From contig CM060732.1 of the NCBI GenBank assembly GCA_030704615.1, positions 930,001-994,000 of the forward strand: DNA of 64,000 nucleotides. Direction: 5' to 3'. Origin of the DNA: Takakia lepidozioides. Lineage: Eukaryota > Streptophyta > Takakiopsida > Takakiales > Takakiaceae. How positions within the stretch are numbered: position 1 is the first letter of the stretch; each line of letters opens with the position of its first letter. The notes beneath the pieces are model-generated. The model was not told the DNA's origin. It was given only the letters and a program-made list of their open reading frames with translations, and made no database searches. Positions 9,933-19,840 of the stretch are shown here, in pieces. A program made the position numbers and the translations under genes.

Positions 9933-10422
9933 CTAGTAAGGCAGGGAAGGTGGGAGGTATGGTGGAATGCGTGGTGTGTTAGACATGAAGGAGAAGGGTA
10001 AGGGTGGGTTCTTTGTAACGAAGGTATTTGGGGAGGGGAGGGGCGGGGTGTGGATGTACCGGAGCTGGTTAGGTTCGATAGCGGCGAGGAGTGTTACGCC
10101 GGGTGGGAATTGTAGGAGGGGGTGGGGACTATTGGGTAGCTTTTGGTGAGTGAGTAAGAGGATCGTGACGTTTGATGGGAAAGAGTGTGTGGCCATACGG
10201 GCCCATTGGAGGGCCTCATGTGTGAGGGGGCCTGAAGGGGGGTGGGCAAATCCCCTCCCTGCCCATGCGTGTTGGGTGGCATGTCCGGTGGCTCCGAAGA
10301 TGCAGTCTCGGGGGTGGGGGCTGGCAAAAGTTGTGATTCCCATCGGGCATGTAAGCGGACTGGAATAATATGAATGAGTGAGTTTGAAGGTGGTAACGAG
10401 CAGAGAGAGGATATCAGGGGGG
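9933..10422 (-). pseudogene. Possible PCIF1-like adenosine methyltransferase fragment of the LINE
   Basis: The minus-strand frame reads SSPLTCPMG, then ASPHPRDCIFGATG, AWAGRGFAHPPSGPLTHEAL and VTILLLTHQK. The order (SPL, D..FG..G, then a short acidic/aromatic gap, xPP, a helix, and a hydrophobic strand) recalls the catalytic half of PCIF1-type N6-methyladenosine enzymes, where the PP belongs to an NPPF motif. Here Asn is His. This is pattern recognition only. The alternative is an unrelated Pro-rich linker. It ends at a stop near 9933, upstream of RNase H. Confidence 0.35.
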
Positions 10423-10437
10423 ATCAAGGAAGTTGGA
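10423..10437. repeat. Right 15-bp target-site duplication of the LINE
   Basis: Second copy of ATCAAGGAAGTTGGA, at the 5' end of the minus-strand LINE. Confidence 0.85.
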
Positions 10438-10811
10438 TTATCAATGCCTAGGACCATTCAAAATTATTCGACAAATAAATTCGGTCAGTTTTCGGCTTGA
10501 ACTCCCTCGAAGTATGCGCATCCATCTAGTCTTTTATGTTTCATTATTGGAGTTGCATCATCCATCGAATATTCTAGGGAGAGTTTCCGTACCACCTCCA
10601 CCAATCGAAATCAATCAGGAAATCGAGTATGAAGTCGACGAAGTCCTAGACTCTCGCATCAAGTATAAACGTCTTGAGTATTTCGTACATTGAAAAAGCT
10701 ACGACATCAGCGAACGAACGTGGGAACCTTCATCCAACCTTGCCAATGCATCTGACAAAGTCCAAGAGTTTCATCAATGCTATCCAGCTAAGCCCCGAGC
10801 TACACGTCAAT
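10438..10811 (+). pseudogene. Integrase GPF region and chromodomain
   Basis: Following the LINE, the frame reads CLGPFKIIRQINSVSFRLEL (GPY/F module) and VFYVSLLELH, then the chromodomain YEVDEVLDSRIKYKRLEYFV, a TGA at 10690-10692 where the domain's Trp is expected, and SERTWEPSSNLANA. It ends at a TAA near 10809-10811. Chromodomains direct integration of chromoviruses toward marked chromatin. Confidence 0.8.
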
Positions 10812-10904
10812 AAGACGTCACAACGATGATGTTAGCCAAGTTAACTTCAAGGTGAGGACTCCACATTCAGTGTATCTGATACACGCTAAGGAGGGCGGAG
10901 CACC

Positions 10905-10925
10905 ACACAGCAGTATATATAGCTA
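10905..10925 (+). promoter_or_regulatory. Possible TATA box upstream of the extra ORF
   Basis: GTATATATAGC occurs about 45 bases before the ATG of the ORF at 10961. The position fits a core promoter but there is no other support. Confidence 0.3.
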
Positions 10926-10960
10926 CACTTCCAGCACTCTTGCATCTTGTATTGGCAGCA

Positions 10961-11355
10961 TGGAGTCACAAGAACTAGATACATTGGAGCTGTTGCTTAC
11001 CCAACTACCAGATCAGCCGTTCCGACTCTCACGACCTTCAACATCACGCCGACGCTCTCGAGACGATGAGCCACCAATGCGACGCGTATTTTCTCGTCTG
11101 GACCCCGTACGACGGCAAGTGGAGCCTACTCGAAGTCTGATAATCATGTTGGAGGTTGAGGCTTCAAACCCAGAGGGCAACGAAATCATGTTTGAAAGCA
11201 ACTTCGAAAATCAGAATGCTCAAATCACTGCGTGGTCCCAAGTTCAAGGTGTTGGACGGTATCGATGGTTGCAGGGACCTATAAATCATTTGAGTCAAGA
11301 ACGAAGAGCCGAATACTTGACAAGTATCATTCGCCGGATTTTGGATTTTCTCTAA
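10961..11355 (+). CDS. Extra ORF between pol and the 3' LTR, unknown function
   Basis: A 131-codon frame opens at ATG 10961 (open upstream to 10852) and encodes an acidic N-terminus, an Arg/Ser-rich stretch (SRPSTSRRRSRDDEPP) and a C-terminal part that could be helical (SQERRAEYLTSIIRRILDFL). It is in the env position of the chromovirus and has its own TATA-like sequence. No signal peptide or membrane segment is visible, so env is unlikely. It is intact although the neighbouring pol is broken. Confidence 0.45.
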
Positions 11356-11413
11356 CTCTAAGCAAGTCTAAGATTTCACCGCCCCTCGAAGAACTCGGCG
11401 CTAGAGGAGGGGG

Positions 11414-11915
11414 TGATGTCACGGACATAGCCCAGAAGAACTTACCAGGAGTAAATACCAGAAGTTACCATGTTACCGAAAGTTATCATGATTTATCATA
11501 AGTTACCATAAGTTATCAAGTTACCGAGAAGTTTACCAATTACCGTGTTTAAGGAAACTTCTCCATTAAAAAACCTCCATTGGGGAAGCTTATTAGGGAA
11601 CTTCCTAGTAGCCAGTATATATAGGAGGCGCGATTAGACACTCTTCAGTCTCGCCAACACAAGTTCAAGCTACTCTTGTTCCCAGTCCCAGTACTTCAGT
11701 CCAGTTTCCAATACTCTAGTCCAGTTTCTAGTATCTGAGTATTCGAGTCGAGTTCCAGTATCTTGTACTCTTGTCCATTGTTATAAAGATCATCTTGATT
11801 CATGTTTATCCATCATGCATTCGGCCACTCCGAACTTGCAATTTCTGTAGTCTATACCTCTAGTCTGATATCTTGTTTGTGTTCAGTCATGTTCTCGTCC
11901 TTGACACCTATAACA
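11414..11915 (+). repeat. 3' LTR of the chromovirus
   Basis: A purine tract (AGAGGAGGGGG) ends at 11413. Then TGATGTCACGGACATAG starts a ~500-bp block ending CACCTATAACA. It includes a TATA-like GTATATATAGG at about 11615 and many repeats of GTTACC/TTATCA and CCAGTTT-type units. The start may be at 11417 (TGTCACGG, pairing with ACA at the end). Confidence 0.65.
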
Positions 11916-12059
11916 GTGGGAATAGGCATGTAAAATATGATGAAATTAGACCCAGTTGTGAAAGAAGAGCATATGGCTTCAATGAATAGGTATGACTGTC
12001 AACTGGTGACTTGTGCTACATATTGCAAATAAGACGACACCATTTTGAGCGGCAATTGC
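11916..12059. other. Unassigned flank of the LTR
   Basis: No gene, tRNA or recognised repeat is seen between the LTR and the A/C-rich region. Confidence 0.5.
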
Positions 12060-12560
12060 CAAAGAAAAACAAAAAAAACATCCCTTGAAAGTGGTGTGCG
12101 GCACCGCACACCTCTTTCAGTGGCACCGCACACTACAACAAAACTCTAAAAAAACCCTAAAAACCCTTAAAAAATCTAAAAAATCCTTAAAACCCTAAAG
12201 AAACCCCAAAAAAAAGAAAAAAGACATCCTAAAAAGGGATGTGCGGCACCGCATACCTCTTTCAGTAGCACGCACCACTAAAAAAAAAACCCTAAAAAAC
12301 CCCCCAAAAAAAAGAAAAAATCCTGAAAAGAGGTGTGCAGCACCGCACACTAAAAAAAACCCTAAGAAAATCCTAGAAACCTTAAACAAAACCTAAAAAA
12401 CCCTTAAAATCCCCCCCCCAAAAAATCCCCTGAAAGTGGTGTGCGGCACACACCACTTCAAGGGCATATGGGGGAAAATAAAACCCCCTTAAGAACCCCC
12501 TAAGAAAACCCTAAAAACCCTAAAAACCTGAAAGAAACCCCTAATTACCCATCCACTATG
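12060..12560. repeat. A/C-rich region with CCCTAAA-like motifs and GTGTGCGG palindromes
   Basis: Degenerate runs of AAACCCTAAA and AACCCTTAAA alternate with palindromes whose core is TGCGGCACCGCA. The clearest (12086-12119) is nearly symmetrical over 34 bases, TGAAAG at one side and CTTTCA at the other, with GGTGTGCGG and CCGCACACC arms. Variants lie near 12238, 12332 and 12438. The core resembles the Element A/B palindromes but the outer arms differ. It is too degenerate to be a telomere. Confidence 0.6.
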
Positions 12561-12920
12561 CCACCTTCCCCTGAAAACTAACTCTCATTGTCGCACTGTC
12601 ACTATCACAACAATCGGTTGGATCCTTGGCAACTGTGCTCTTCATTTAACCTTGTCACTGGCATGCCTACAGGGACATCCTGCACGCGGTTATAGGGGTA
12701 ATCTTGGCGGAAGTGCATACAGTACATTTTTGCAAAATCCTGGGGCAGCACCGCTCACGTGAGCACAGGCTCACCGCTCACGATCTAGCATCCATCATAC
12801 TAGATACTGGGGCCAACGGCGCCATAGGCTACTTTAGAGGTCGCACTTGGGCCTCCACATATGAGACGCATTTGGATACATGGGAGATTGCACTTGAACT
12901 TAGATGATACTGGACACTTG
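12561..12920. other. Unassigned stretch before the cargo-gene copy
   Basis: No recognisable gene. A short open frame at 12704-12907 has no known motif. At 12750-12782 there are CCGCTCACG and GGCTCACCGCTCA units like the subterminal repeats of Elements A and B, possibly the remnant of an element end. Confidence 0.35.
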
Positions 12921-15500
12921 GGCCAATGAGTCTCCATCGGAGTCCTCTTCCTCACCCTCTACCTGCACTATCTGTTTCTGCTTCTTCGTTTTCTTGGGTG
13001 TCACAACTGCTGCTCCTTGCTGGCGAGTCCGCTTCTTGGACCCCTTCTGTTGAGCCTGCACGGCTGAATCCACCGTCTTCTGTGCCATCTCAGCTGCCTT
13101 TCTGGATTGTTCCAGAGCAGCAGCTTCCTTTGCCAACTCTGGCCGAGCAGGGACACGTCTTTCCTTTCTCTTCTCTTTTGCTTTTGCGTGCAGATCTTTC
13201 TCAGACTCGTCAACAATTTCGCCAGACATGTCCAGGTACCACGGGCATCTCGGGTGTGTAGACACAGCTTGGGCCCGCCACGGTCCAAGCCATGAAGAAC
13301 GGGGGCTCTTGAGCCAGGGCCCCTATCTAAAGAAGCACGTATTTCATATACCTGCAGGGCAGTCAGCATGCATGAACAAAAGTTGAGACCAACGTACTCA
13401 CAGAGTGCAACCGAAAACATAAAATGCGAATGCGGTGCCACATTTTCCAGACAAACCTCATTACCAGGCTTTGCATACAAGGACAGCTGGGCTTCACCTG
13501 TAAACAATTCGCATTGCAGCTTTTCCCGCTCCCTCCTGATGTGTAAACTCCACGCTCCTTCTTGCTGTCTGCAAATCCCTGGCGAAGAGGTTGTCCTTGT
13601 AAGCACATCTGAAACGTGTCACGTAGTCTTCCAATGTCTGTGTTCCATCCCATTTGACGTACAAGCCGAACGAATTTGTATGCATTACGACTTGCTCCTT
13701 CGCATTCGTCATTACCTGCGATTCCCACATGCATTGTCACGTAGCAGTTCAGGGAATTCATTTCAGAAAAGCAAATATGGGGAAGTACCTTGAATTACCT
13801 GGAACCACCAAGTCATGCGGTTGAGCCACACATCCACTGCAGGGTCGGAAACTTCGAGTGGAAAAGACCACATTGTCCTTATACTCTCTCTCGATGCATT
13901 CCAGATCGACAGCCACCGTGTCTGCCATTTTCGATCCAATGTCAGGAGCAGGAAGAAGAGTGGCTATTGCTAGGAAGGAACTTCAGTGCATTGAAACATC
14001 ACCTTCTCTTTCGCTTCAACACATGCCATTGAGAGGTGATGCAATTTCTCCAACTACATGGTCGGCTGCATGGCCCGAGAATAGTGTTTTGCAATCTCGG
14101 GGATGAAGTCCTTTCCAAGTGCCGGATCTGCAATGACCACCAGCTTCACAAGCTTTGACTTGTATTTCATTCTGGACTTGACCCCGGCTTCCTTCAAGTG
14201 CTCAGTCAATGACTGCAACGTTTGACCTGCCCCTCACTTTCCATGAAGAAGCGTTTGGCATGGGCCAAATCCAGCTTGATGTTTGACTGCCAACAAAAAC
14301 ATGCAGAAGCGTTACATTCGATTCATGTGGAAAGATTACCGGAAATTGGGGAAGGATGAGCAGAGGGAAATGGGAGGACGACTTACTTCGTATATCACCT
14401 CCACCATTCCATCCATAGTGAGACGATACCATGTCTGGTCAGTTTTTGCCACGGCTTTCTGAATGAGCTCGGGCTCCAGCATTTCCACGAACATGTGCGG
14501 ATCGGTGAGACCAGTTTTCCTCACCCTGTACAGCATATGTGCCATGTGGGTATGCACATACGCATTTTCAGTGACCCTGTAAGGCACACTCTCCAGTTCA
14601 GTCCACGAAAGCACGGAAACAAAATAGATTGGAAACCGAAATGCGGCACCGCATTTCGAACGTGCTTGGGGGTATGATATCTTACGAGTTGAGGTCCGCC
14701 ATGGCATTCTTGAGCAGGGAGAGTCTGTCCTGCCGCCTTCACCTTGAGGATGACACACTCCACCATGTAATGCCAGCCAATGTGCTTGACATGGTTCTGC
14801 TTGATGTACTCCCACCAAGCAAGAAGTCGGTGATTCCCGTCCCACACAAAGAACATTTTACCCGACATATGGCCGAAGTCGGGATCACCCTTCAGTGTTG
14901 CCTCGAATTCGTCGTTGCGAGTGTGCCAGTGGGTATCCCATGTTGACAATTCCTCCGCAGTGGGTCCACGAGATTCGCCATCCTCATTCTCAAGGGAAAC
15001 GTAGAAGGCTGGCGAACCTAAACGGTACCCTTCTCGAACTGCGAACTTGAGCTTATCCACATCTCCGGGAAGTGCCTGCCTGACGATGGGAAGGGAGACC
15101 ATGCGACAGAGTGGGATTCGAAGAGTCCGCTGGAATACCCTGCTGCCCAGAACTCTACCAATGCTACTATGTGTCTCCTCCAACATTTTATCCGCTGCAC
15201 TTTGGAATTCCTCCGAAGACATTTCTGCTGGTGGCGGCAGGGGCTAAGCAGCTTGAGCATCCCCAACTGGTGCTGCACTCTGGGGAATCTTTGCGGACAA
15301 TTCTGCAATCACAGAGGCCTCCTCCGGGCCTTCAGTGGTCAGGTCTTCCTCAACTGTGTTCAGGTCTTGCTGAGAACATTGAGAGGCAGCACCCTCCTCC
15401 GGTACCAGATCGACGGTCGATCCCATTGCCTTTGCTGCAGCAGAGACGCCCCCAACATCAGCAGGCTGGAAATCAAGCAGGAACTTCATTTCCCAGGAAG
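12921..15500 (-). pseudogene. Copy C: truncated ParB-like gene
   Basis: The minus strand carries the same exon series as the Element B gene: FLLDFQPADVGG near 15480, the ParB-like domain at 15222-14690 (IPLCRMVSLPIVR, then VWDGNHRLLAWWEYIKQNH), RVTENAYVHTHMAHML at 14590-14400, LDLAHAKRFFMESEG at 14290, KEQVVMHTNSFGLYVKWDGT near 13700, and the Lys/Glu-rich tail to EEDSDGD at 12920. Introns are kept, including palindromes at 14637-14659 and 13426-13450. It lacks the MTase half and the N-terminus. A TAG near 15245 and frameshifts break it. Compared with Element B it is much closer than Element A is. Confidence 0.75.
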
Positions 15501-16380
15501 GAAGGTAAGCAGGACTCAAGCAAGAGATTGGGCGATCAAGAACCTAGGGGGTCCGGGAGAGCTTCTACACCAATTCTGCAATGATAAAGGCAGGGGATTC
15601 TACACACTAGAAGCATTCGTGTCATTTACCACTGGACTCATTTTGAGTCGTAAAAGTCAAAAAACTGGGATCGACTGGAAGTTACAACAGACTAGTTACA
15701 ACAGACGTGGTAGTTGGGTTGGACATCCAATGATTGGAGTGGTAAAGGACGCAGACGCGCGAACAACTGCTCAGCAATTAATGCGATTAATGCTGAAGAA
15801 CCATGTGGCGTAACCAGGCGGGCCGCCCGTGTGTCTGACCTTTTGGGCTGACTTTGACTTTTCCCTCCGGATGAGTGGACTGACTCACCCGGGGCGCGGT
15901 GACACATGGACGCGGACGTGGATGCGAACGTGGATGCCGATGTGGCGGCGCCGCGACGAGCGGCAATGCTGCCGCGTGGCCACGGCCCAAGACGCCACAT
16001 CGCAGTCGGCCACATCACTTGGAGTGTTGCATGTGACGTCGCAACAGCCACTGGTGAAGTCAACTGCACAACTTCCGGCAGACAAATCCACGGGGACCAC
16101 GTGGAGAGTGTGTGGATTGACACGTGGCGTCGTCCCCACGCAATGGCAGTGACGGGTACGACTGCTAGTGGAAAGACGCAGAGTGCTTGTGCCATCTCGG
16201 GACTGCTTTGGCCAACCCGCTGCCACTGTGCTAGTTGGTTGCACTACAGTAGGAAAGCACGAAAAATGAGCACTTGTAGTGGTTTGTGTGAGTTTCCAAC
16301 TGACCTGCATTCTAAGCTGAAAATATGGTTCTGATGCATTCTACTGGTTTTAGTGGTTCACCCATATGCAGGGGGAATTG
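15501..16380. other. Unassigned, with a short ORF and GTGGATGCG-type repeats
   Basis: A plus-strand open frame (about 15530-15813) reads FYTLEAFVSFTTGLILSRKS and ends HPMIGVVKDADARTTAQQL. I do not recognise it, though it could be a retroelement remnant. A small tandem repeat of GACGCGGACGTGGATGCG type lies at 15908-15955. Confidence 0.3.
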
Positions 16381-17305
16381 AGAAGCAATGATACTAGGCG
16401 AGACTGAGAACACAGACCACGATGCATGCACAACATCACGCTAATGAACCAAATAGACGAGGCAACAGGGAGACCAAAGACCATCACACATACACATAGA
16501 AGGTGGACGGACACGACGACAAGTCAGGAAATGTGATATTACATTCAAATTAGAGACCGTCACGGCACACCTGCATATGAGCAAGACTAAATGCCAACAT
16601 ACATGGTTGCCGGACATCACTTAAATTGTCATGGCCCAAATGTTCAAAATTGGTAACGTGAGTATCATACACACTTCTATGAGTATCATTACACACCCAA
16701 CAGGGACTACAAGCATGAAATGTCACTTGATACTTTCACCTTTCCTATACTCTTCTCTGGCCACAGAGTCGCCGTGCCTTTCACGTGCGCTAGTGTGGTC
16801 TGGGGGGGGGGCATCGTCCACATTTGGGCAAGGCAATGTAACACTTGGAAGCATGATCTCATGGACTTTCACCTTGTACCACCCGGATCAATGTCCTTGC
16901 AGTGGAACTTGTCAACCCCGGCTATTCCCACCACTTCCCTTGGCGGCGGCTGTCTTTGACCGCTTGTCATGGGGGTTCAGGAGAAACACAGGATCTGATA
17001 TCTGCAGACGCCAACATCAGGGTCCACTCAGCAACAAACATAGCAATGACAGGGTGAAAGTCAAGCGCAGCTGGGCATGGAAACAATCTTGGTTACCACA
17101 ATACTGAATCAGTAGCCAATTCACGGTGTACCAACGTACCTTGAAGCGAAGCTCGTCGCTGAGGGTGGCAACTGAGGAAAGCTGCCCACGTGTCTTCAGC
17201 TGCAGCAGCAAAAAGAGGTTTTAGTCAACGGATAAGAATAACATGAACTCTGGTGGTTGCAATGGTATAAACACACCTCCACGAGCAAGCTAACAAACAC
17301 CCTGC
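16381..17305. other. Unassigned stretch
   Basis: No domain or repeat recognised. Short ORFs on both strands look like chance frames. Confidence 0.4.
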
Positions 17306-17747
17306 TCAGACCCTAGCACTACAACTTCCTGGCAAAAAAAACCCTACTAAAAACCAGCCAGGCAAAGCAAGGAGCCATGAATGCATGCCTGGGGAACCAC
17401 GTCTTGCTGCGATGATGGTGCCGGGGACAGCCCACTCCTCTTGCTCACCTGCAATGAATACACATTGCAACGCTTCAGGAAGTGTATCCATAAAGGAAAC
17501 CAACCAAGTAAGTTTGCGGAGAGCGGCTGGGAACAACCATACCTTGGGCGCTGCCTCCTCATGCCGGGGGGGGAATCTGGAATGCTGCCGCCGTAGCACT
17601 ATGGTCGTAGGTGCAGGACCCACCTTCTTCACATTCGACCCCACTGCCACTCCCTGTACATGTGGTCCCTGCAAAACATATAGTGCCAGCCTTTGCGTGA
17701 GAGGGCATCCGGGGGGAACAAAACAAACATGGACTTTGGCTTCGATG
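17306..17747 (-). pseudogene. Unrecognised minus-strand ORF next to the phosphatase remnant
   Basis: The open frame 17893-17306 contains CFVPPGCPLTQRLALYVLQG and further hydrophobic stretches. It partly overlaps the frame of the FCP1-like remnant and may be its frame-shifted C-terminal continuation, but I recognise no motif. Confidence 0.25.
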
Positions 17748-18425
17748 TCATTTGCAAACAGTAAGGTTAGTTTCACCTGCATGGCGGCAGAAGTACTTCC
17801 CCCAACGACCCCATCCTCTCCCACATTCAAGCTGCCAGTCGGGGTCAGCTTCCGCGTGCTTGTGAAGACACGCACATCCTTGGAGCAAAACAAATCTTGG
17901 GCAGTAGGGCCAGACTGTTTCTAAAAGGTAGTCTAAATCGGGCCCTTCACTGACATTGCCAGTGACATCAAACGACAGTGGATGGACCATGTTCAAAGGG
18001 GAGTTCCCCCTCCCCTTGTGTGGTGAATCATCCACTAGGAGGGTGTTGGATTCGTTAAATCCAGAAAATTCCGACCACACCCTCGACAGTCTCTTCTGTA
18101 AGTTCTGTACGGCAGGCCCTTTTGTGGGGTGGCTCTGTCAAGGGGTCACACTCCTCTTGTGACCACACAAAGAGGGAGAACCCTTGACCCCCTGCATGAC
18201 CACTTTGAAGATGTCTGCAACATTCCCCTTGGAAGCACAGGACCATATCCCAACGTAGAAATACCGGAAGAGAAGGTTTAAAAACTCGCAGACCTGGGGC
18301 CTTGGGAAAACATACTTGTTGGTGGTCAACACCCATGGCCAATGACGCCTGGGTTGGGCTGAAAGTTAGGAATAGAGTGGCACAGGATCCCGTTCAGGTC
18401 TAGAACAATTAGTTTCGACTTTTCT
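17748..18425 (-). pseudogene. FCP1/NIF-like HAD phosphatase remnant
   Basis: In order on the minus strand: LIVLDLNGILCHSIPNFQP near 18415-18360 (HAD motif I in the plant-type DLNG form), YVFPRPQVCEFLNLLFRYFY and VGIWSCASKGNV near 18310-18230 (motif II with a Ser/Ala), and NESNTLLVDDSPHKGRGNSP near 18060-18000 (motif III, VDDSP, the signature of the family). These phosphatases usually act on phosphoserine, for example in the RNA polymerase II tail. The first Asp pair is altered (DLNG), as in many plant relatives. At least two frameshifts break it. It lies downstream of a CACTA-type ORF on the same strand, suggesting a captured host gene. Confidence 0.6.
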
Positions 18426-19288
18426 ATGAAAGGAGCTTTTGAAGGGTGTCACGGGGTCTCACCTCAGTGGGTTGGGAGACAACAGTCACCCCGGAGGGCA
18501 AAGTTTCGGTCCCCTGCAGCCTGGACCAGGCAAACTACCACCCTCTCCCCCTACAGCTTCCCCTTTTCCCCCATCATGAGCAATGACCCCCCCATCGTCC
18601 ATGTCATCCCCACCAACTTGCTGGACCTCTCCCTCTTCAACAAGTGGACCCTGCCCCCCACTGTGAATATCATCAACAATAGCCCGGACCTCTCACATCC
18701 CTACCCACTACACAATTACTTCCTCCTTGTCAGGTACATGGTCGCAGCAGGGGGGTCTTCCATAATGCCACCCGTCACACCCCCTTTTGCCCCATCATGA
18801 GTTCCACTATCTTCTTCAGTTGTGCTTCCATTCCCCTCTCCCGCTCCGCAGAGAGAGCCGCAAGCCTCTCCAGGGCCCCGATGCGGGCTGCCATTGAGTT
18901 CCCCGCTCCCTACGCATACAAACACCCACCCGTACTGTTAAAAACCAGAAGAAGAGGCCGAATGTGCAGGATTTCAGGCTGTACCATGCGTGGGGGCCCC
19001 ACATACCCACCAAATCTTAGTACAACAACAGATTCATGAATGGAAACCGGACTTCAAAACATACCTGGCTCAAAACAGACTCTGATGGGGTGCCAGTCGC
19101 AGCGTTCTTGCACTCCGCCCCGAGCTCGGACAGTGACGGGCTCCGCGCTTTGCGTCTTTTCTGTATTTGCCCATCCACACACTGTCAGTACAAAATGCCA
19201 GGAGCATATGGACAAAGCACTGCCCTGCATATCACATAACAACTAATTCTGCACAAGCAATAAAACCCACTCGTGGGTGTCTCTTCCA
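18426..19288 (-). other. Region between Transposase_24-like ORF and phosphatase remnant
   Basis: The minus strand includes an open stretch SMAARIGALERLAALSAERE followed by a further helical segment near 18900-18800, a short coiled-coil-like piece of the kind found at the end of Transposase_24 proteins. The rest (18430-18780, 18920-19280) shows no domain. Frames are broken. Confidence 0.35.
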
Positions 19289-19840
19289 TCAGAACATGCC
19301 ACAACGTAAGAGCAATGAGAAGGGGGTGAGGGAGATTACCAAACGGGCTGCTTGGCCTGCAACTCCTGCCCGGCCCCAACGCGAGGGGTTCGTGACACAA
19401 GCACGCGCTTGCTTCATCCCTTCAGCCTTTGCAAGTCCACGAGGGGACTCCCAGTAGGCAACAAGCTTATCCCAATAGGCGGTTTCAGTGTTCATTGGCC
19501 TCACACCAGTCTTCGCCCATTTATCTTTCAGTTTTGCTCTTTCTCCTTTCATTATCTTCCCACATTGCTTCACTATAAAATCACGATTGGCAGGGATAGG
19601 TGTGTACTCGTACATTCCATTTATGCCCTCTATTACTGTTGACATGGCACTCTGGGACTGCTTGGTCAATGTCTTGTACGCTTGAGTCAAGGTAACGCAA
19701 TGCCAGCCACGCAAATCACGCTGCCAGTGTTCCTTACCTTCGCAGCCAGCATTGATGACTCCATTTCCATGCACCTCCACCTTGTGGCGCTTTAGCCCTG
19801 CAGCCACCCTTCCCTCTCCATCTCCTTCCCATTGTTTCAT
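19289..19840 (-). pseudogene. Transposase_24-like (CACTA accessory) protein
   Basis: A 183-residue minus-strand frame with KWAKTGVRPMNTETAYWDKL, LVAYWESPRGLAKAEGMKQA and NPSRWGRAGVAG, the pattern (W..L..YW.s......n..NR....s..Gr.g) of the plant Ptta/En/Spm Transposase_24 domain. In CACTA elements such proteins accompany the TNP2 transposase. It may belong to the same CACTA element as the gene at 24 kb, although on the opposite strand. The frame continues beyond the recognised domain into apparent intron. Confidence 0.6.

Larger units (their letters stand above)
8142..10422 (-). mobile_element. 5'-truncated LINE with RNase H domain
   Basis: A 2.28-kb insertion on the minus strand with a perfect 15-bp target duplication. 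It holds, in 5' to 3' order, a possible methyltransferase-like segment, an RNase H domain and a C-terminal region. No reverse transcriptase or endonuclease remains, consistent with 5' truncation during target-primed reverse transcription. The 3' end (8142-8330) has no poly(A) but contains repeated GGTACC-type units and a short GA run. Confidence 0.75.
7771..11915 (+). mobile_element. 3' part of a chromodomain Ty3/gypsy element (chromovirus-like)
   Basis: From about 7795 the plus strand encodes the end of an integrase (FKVGDRV near 8080), interrupted by a LINE at 8142-10422, then a chromodomain, an extra ORF, a purine tract and an LTR. Two tryptophan positions have become TGA (8094 and 10690). 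The 5' portion is replaced by the other Ty3/gypsy element. The join near 7770 is approximate. Confidence 0.7.

Noticed and set aside
12060-12560. Telomere or subtelomere
   Set aside because: CCCTAAA units are irregular and mixed with other sequence, with transposons on both sides.
16244-16284. CACTA terminus (CACTACAGTAGG near 16247 and CACTTGTAGTGG near 16270)
   Set aside because: No matching inverted end or 3-bp duplication was found on the other side of the CACTA gene.
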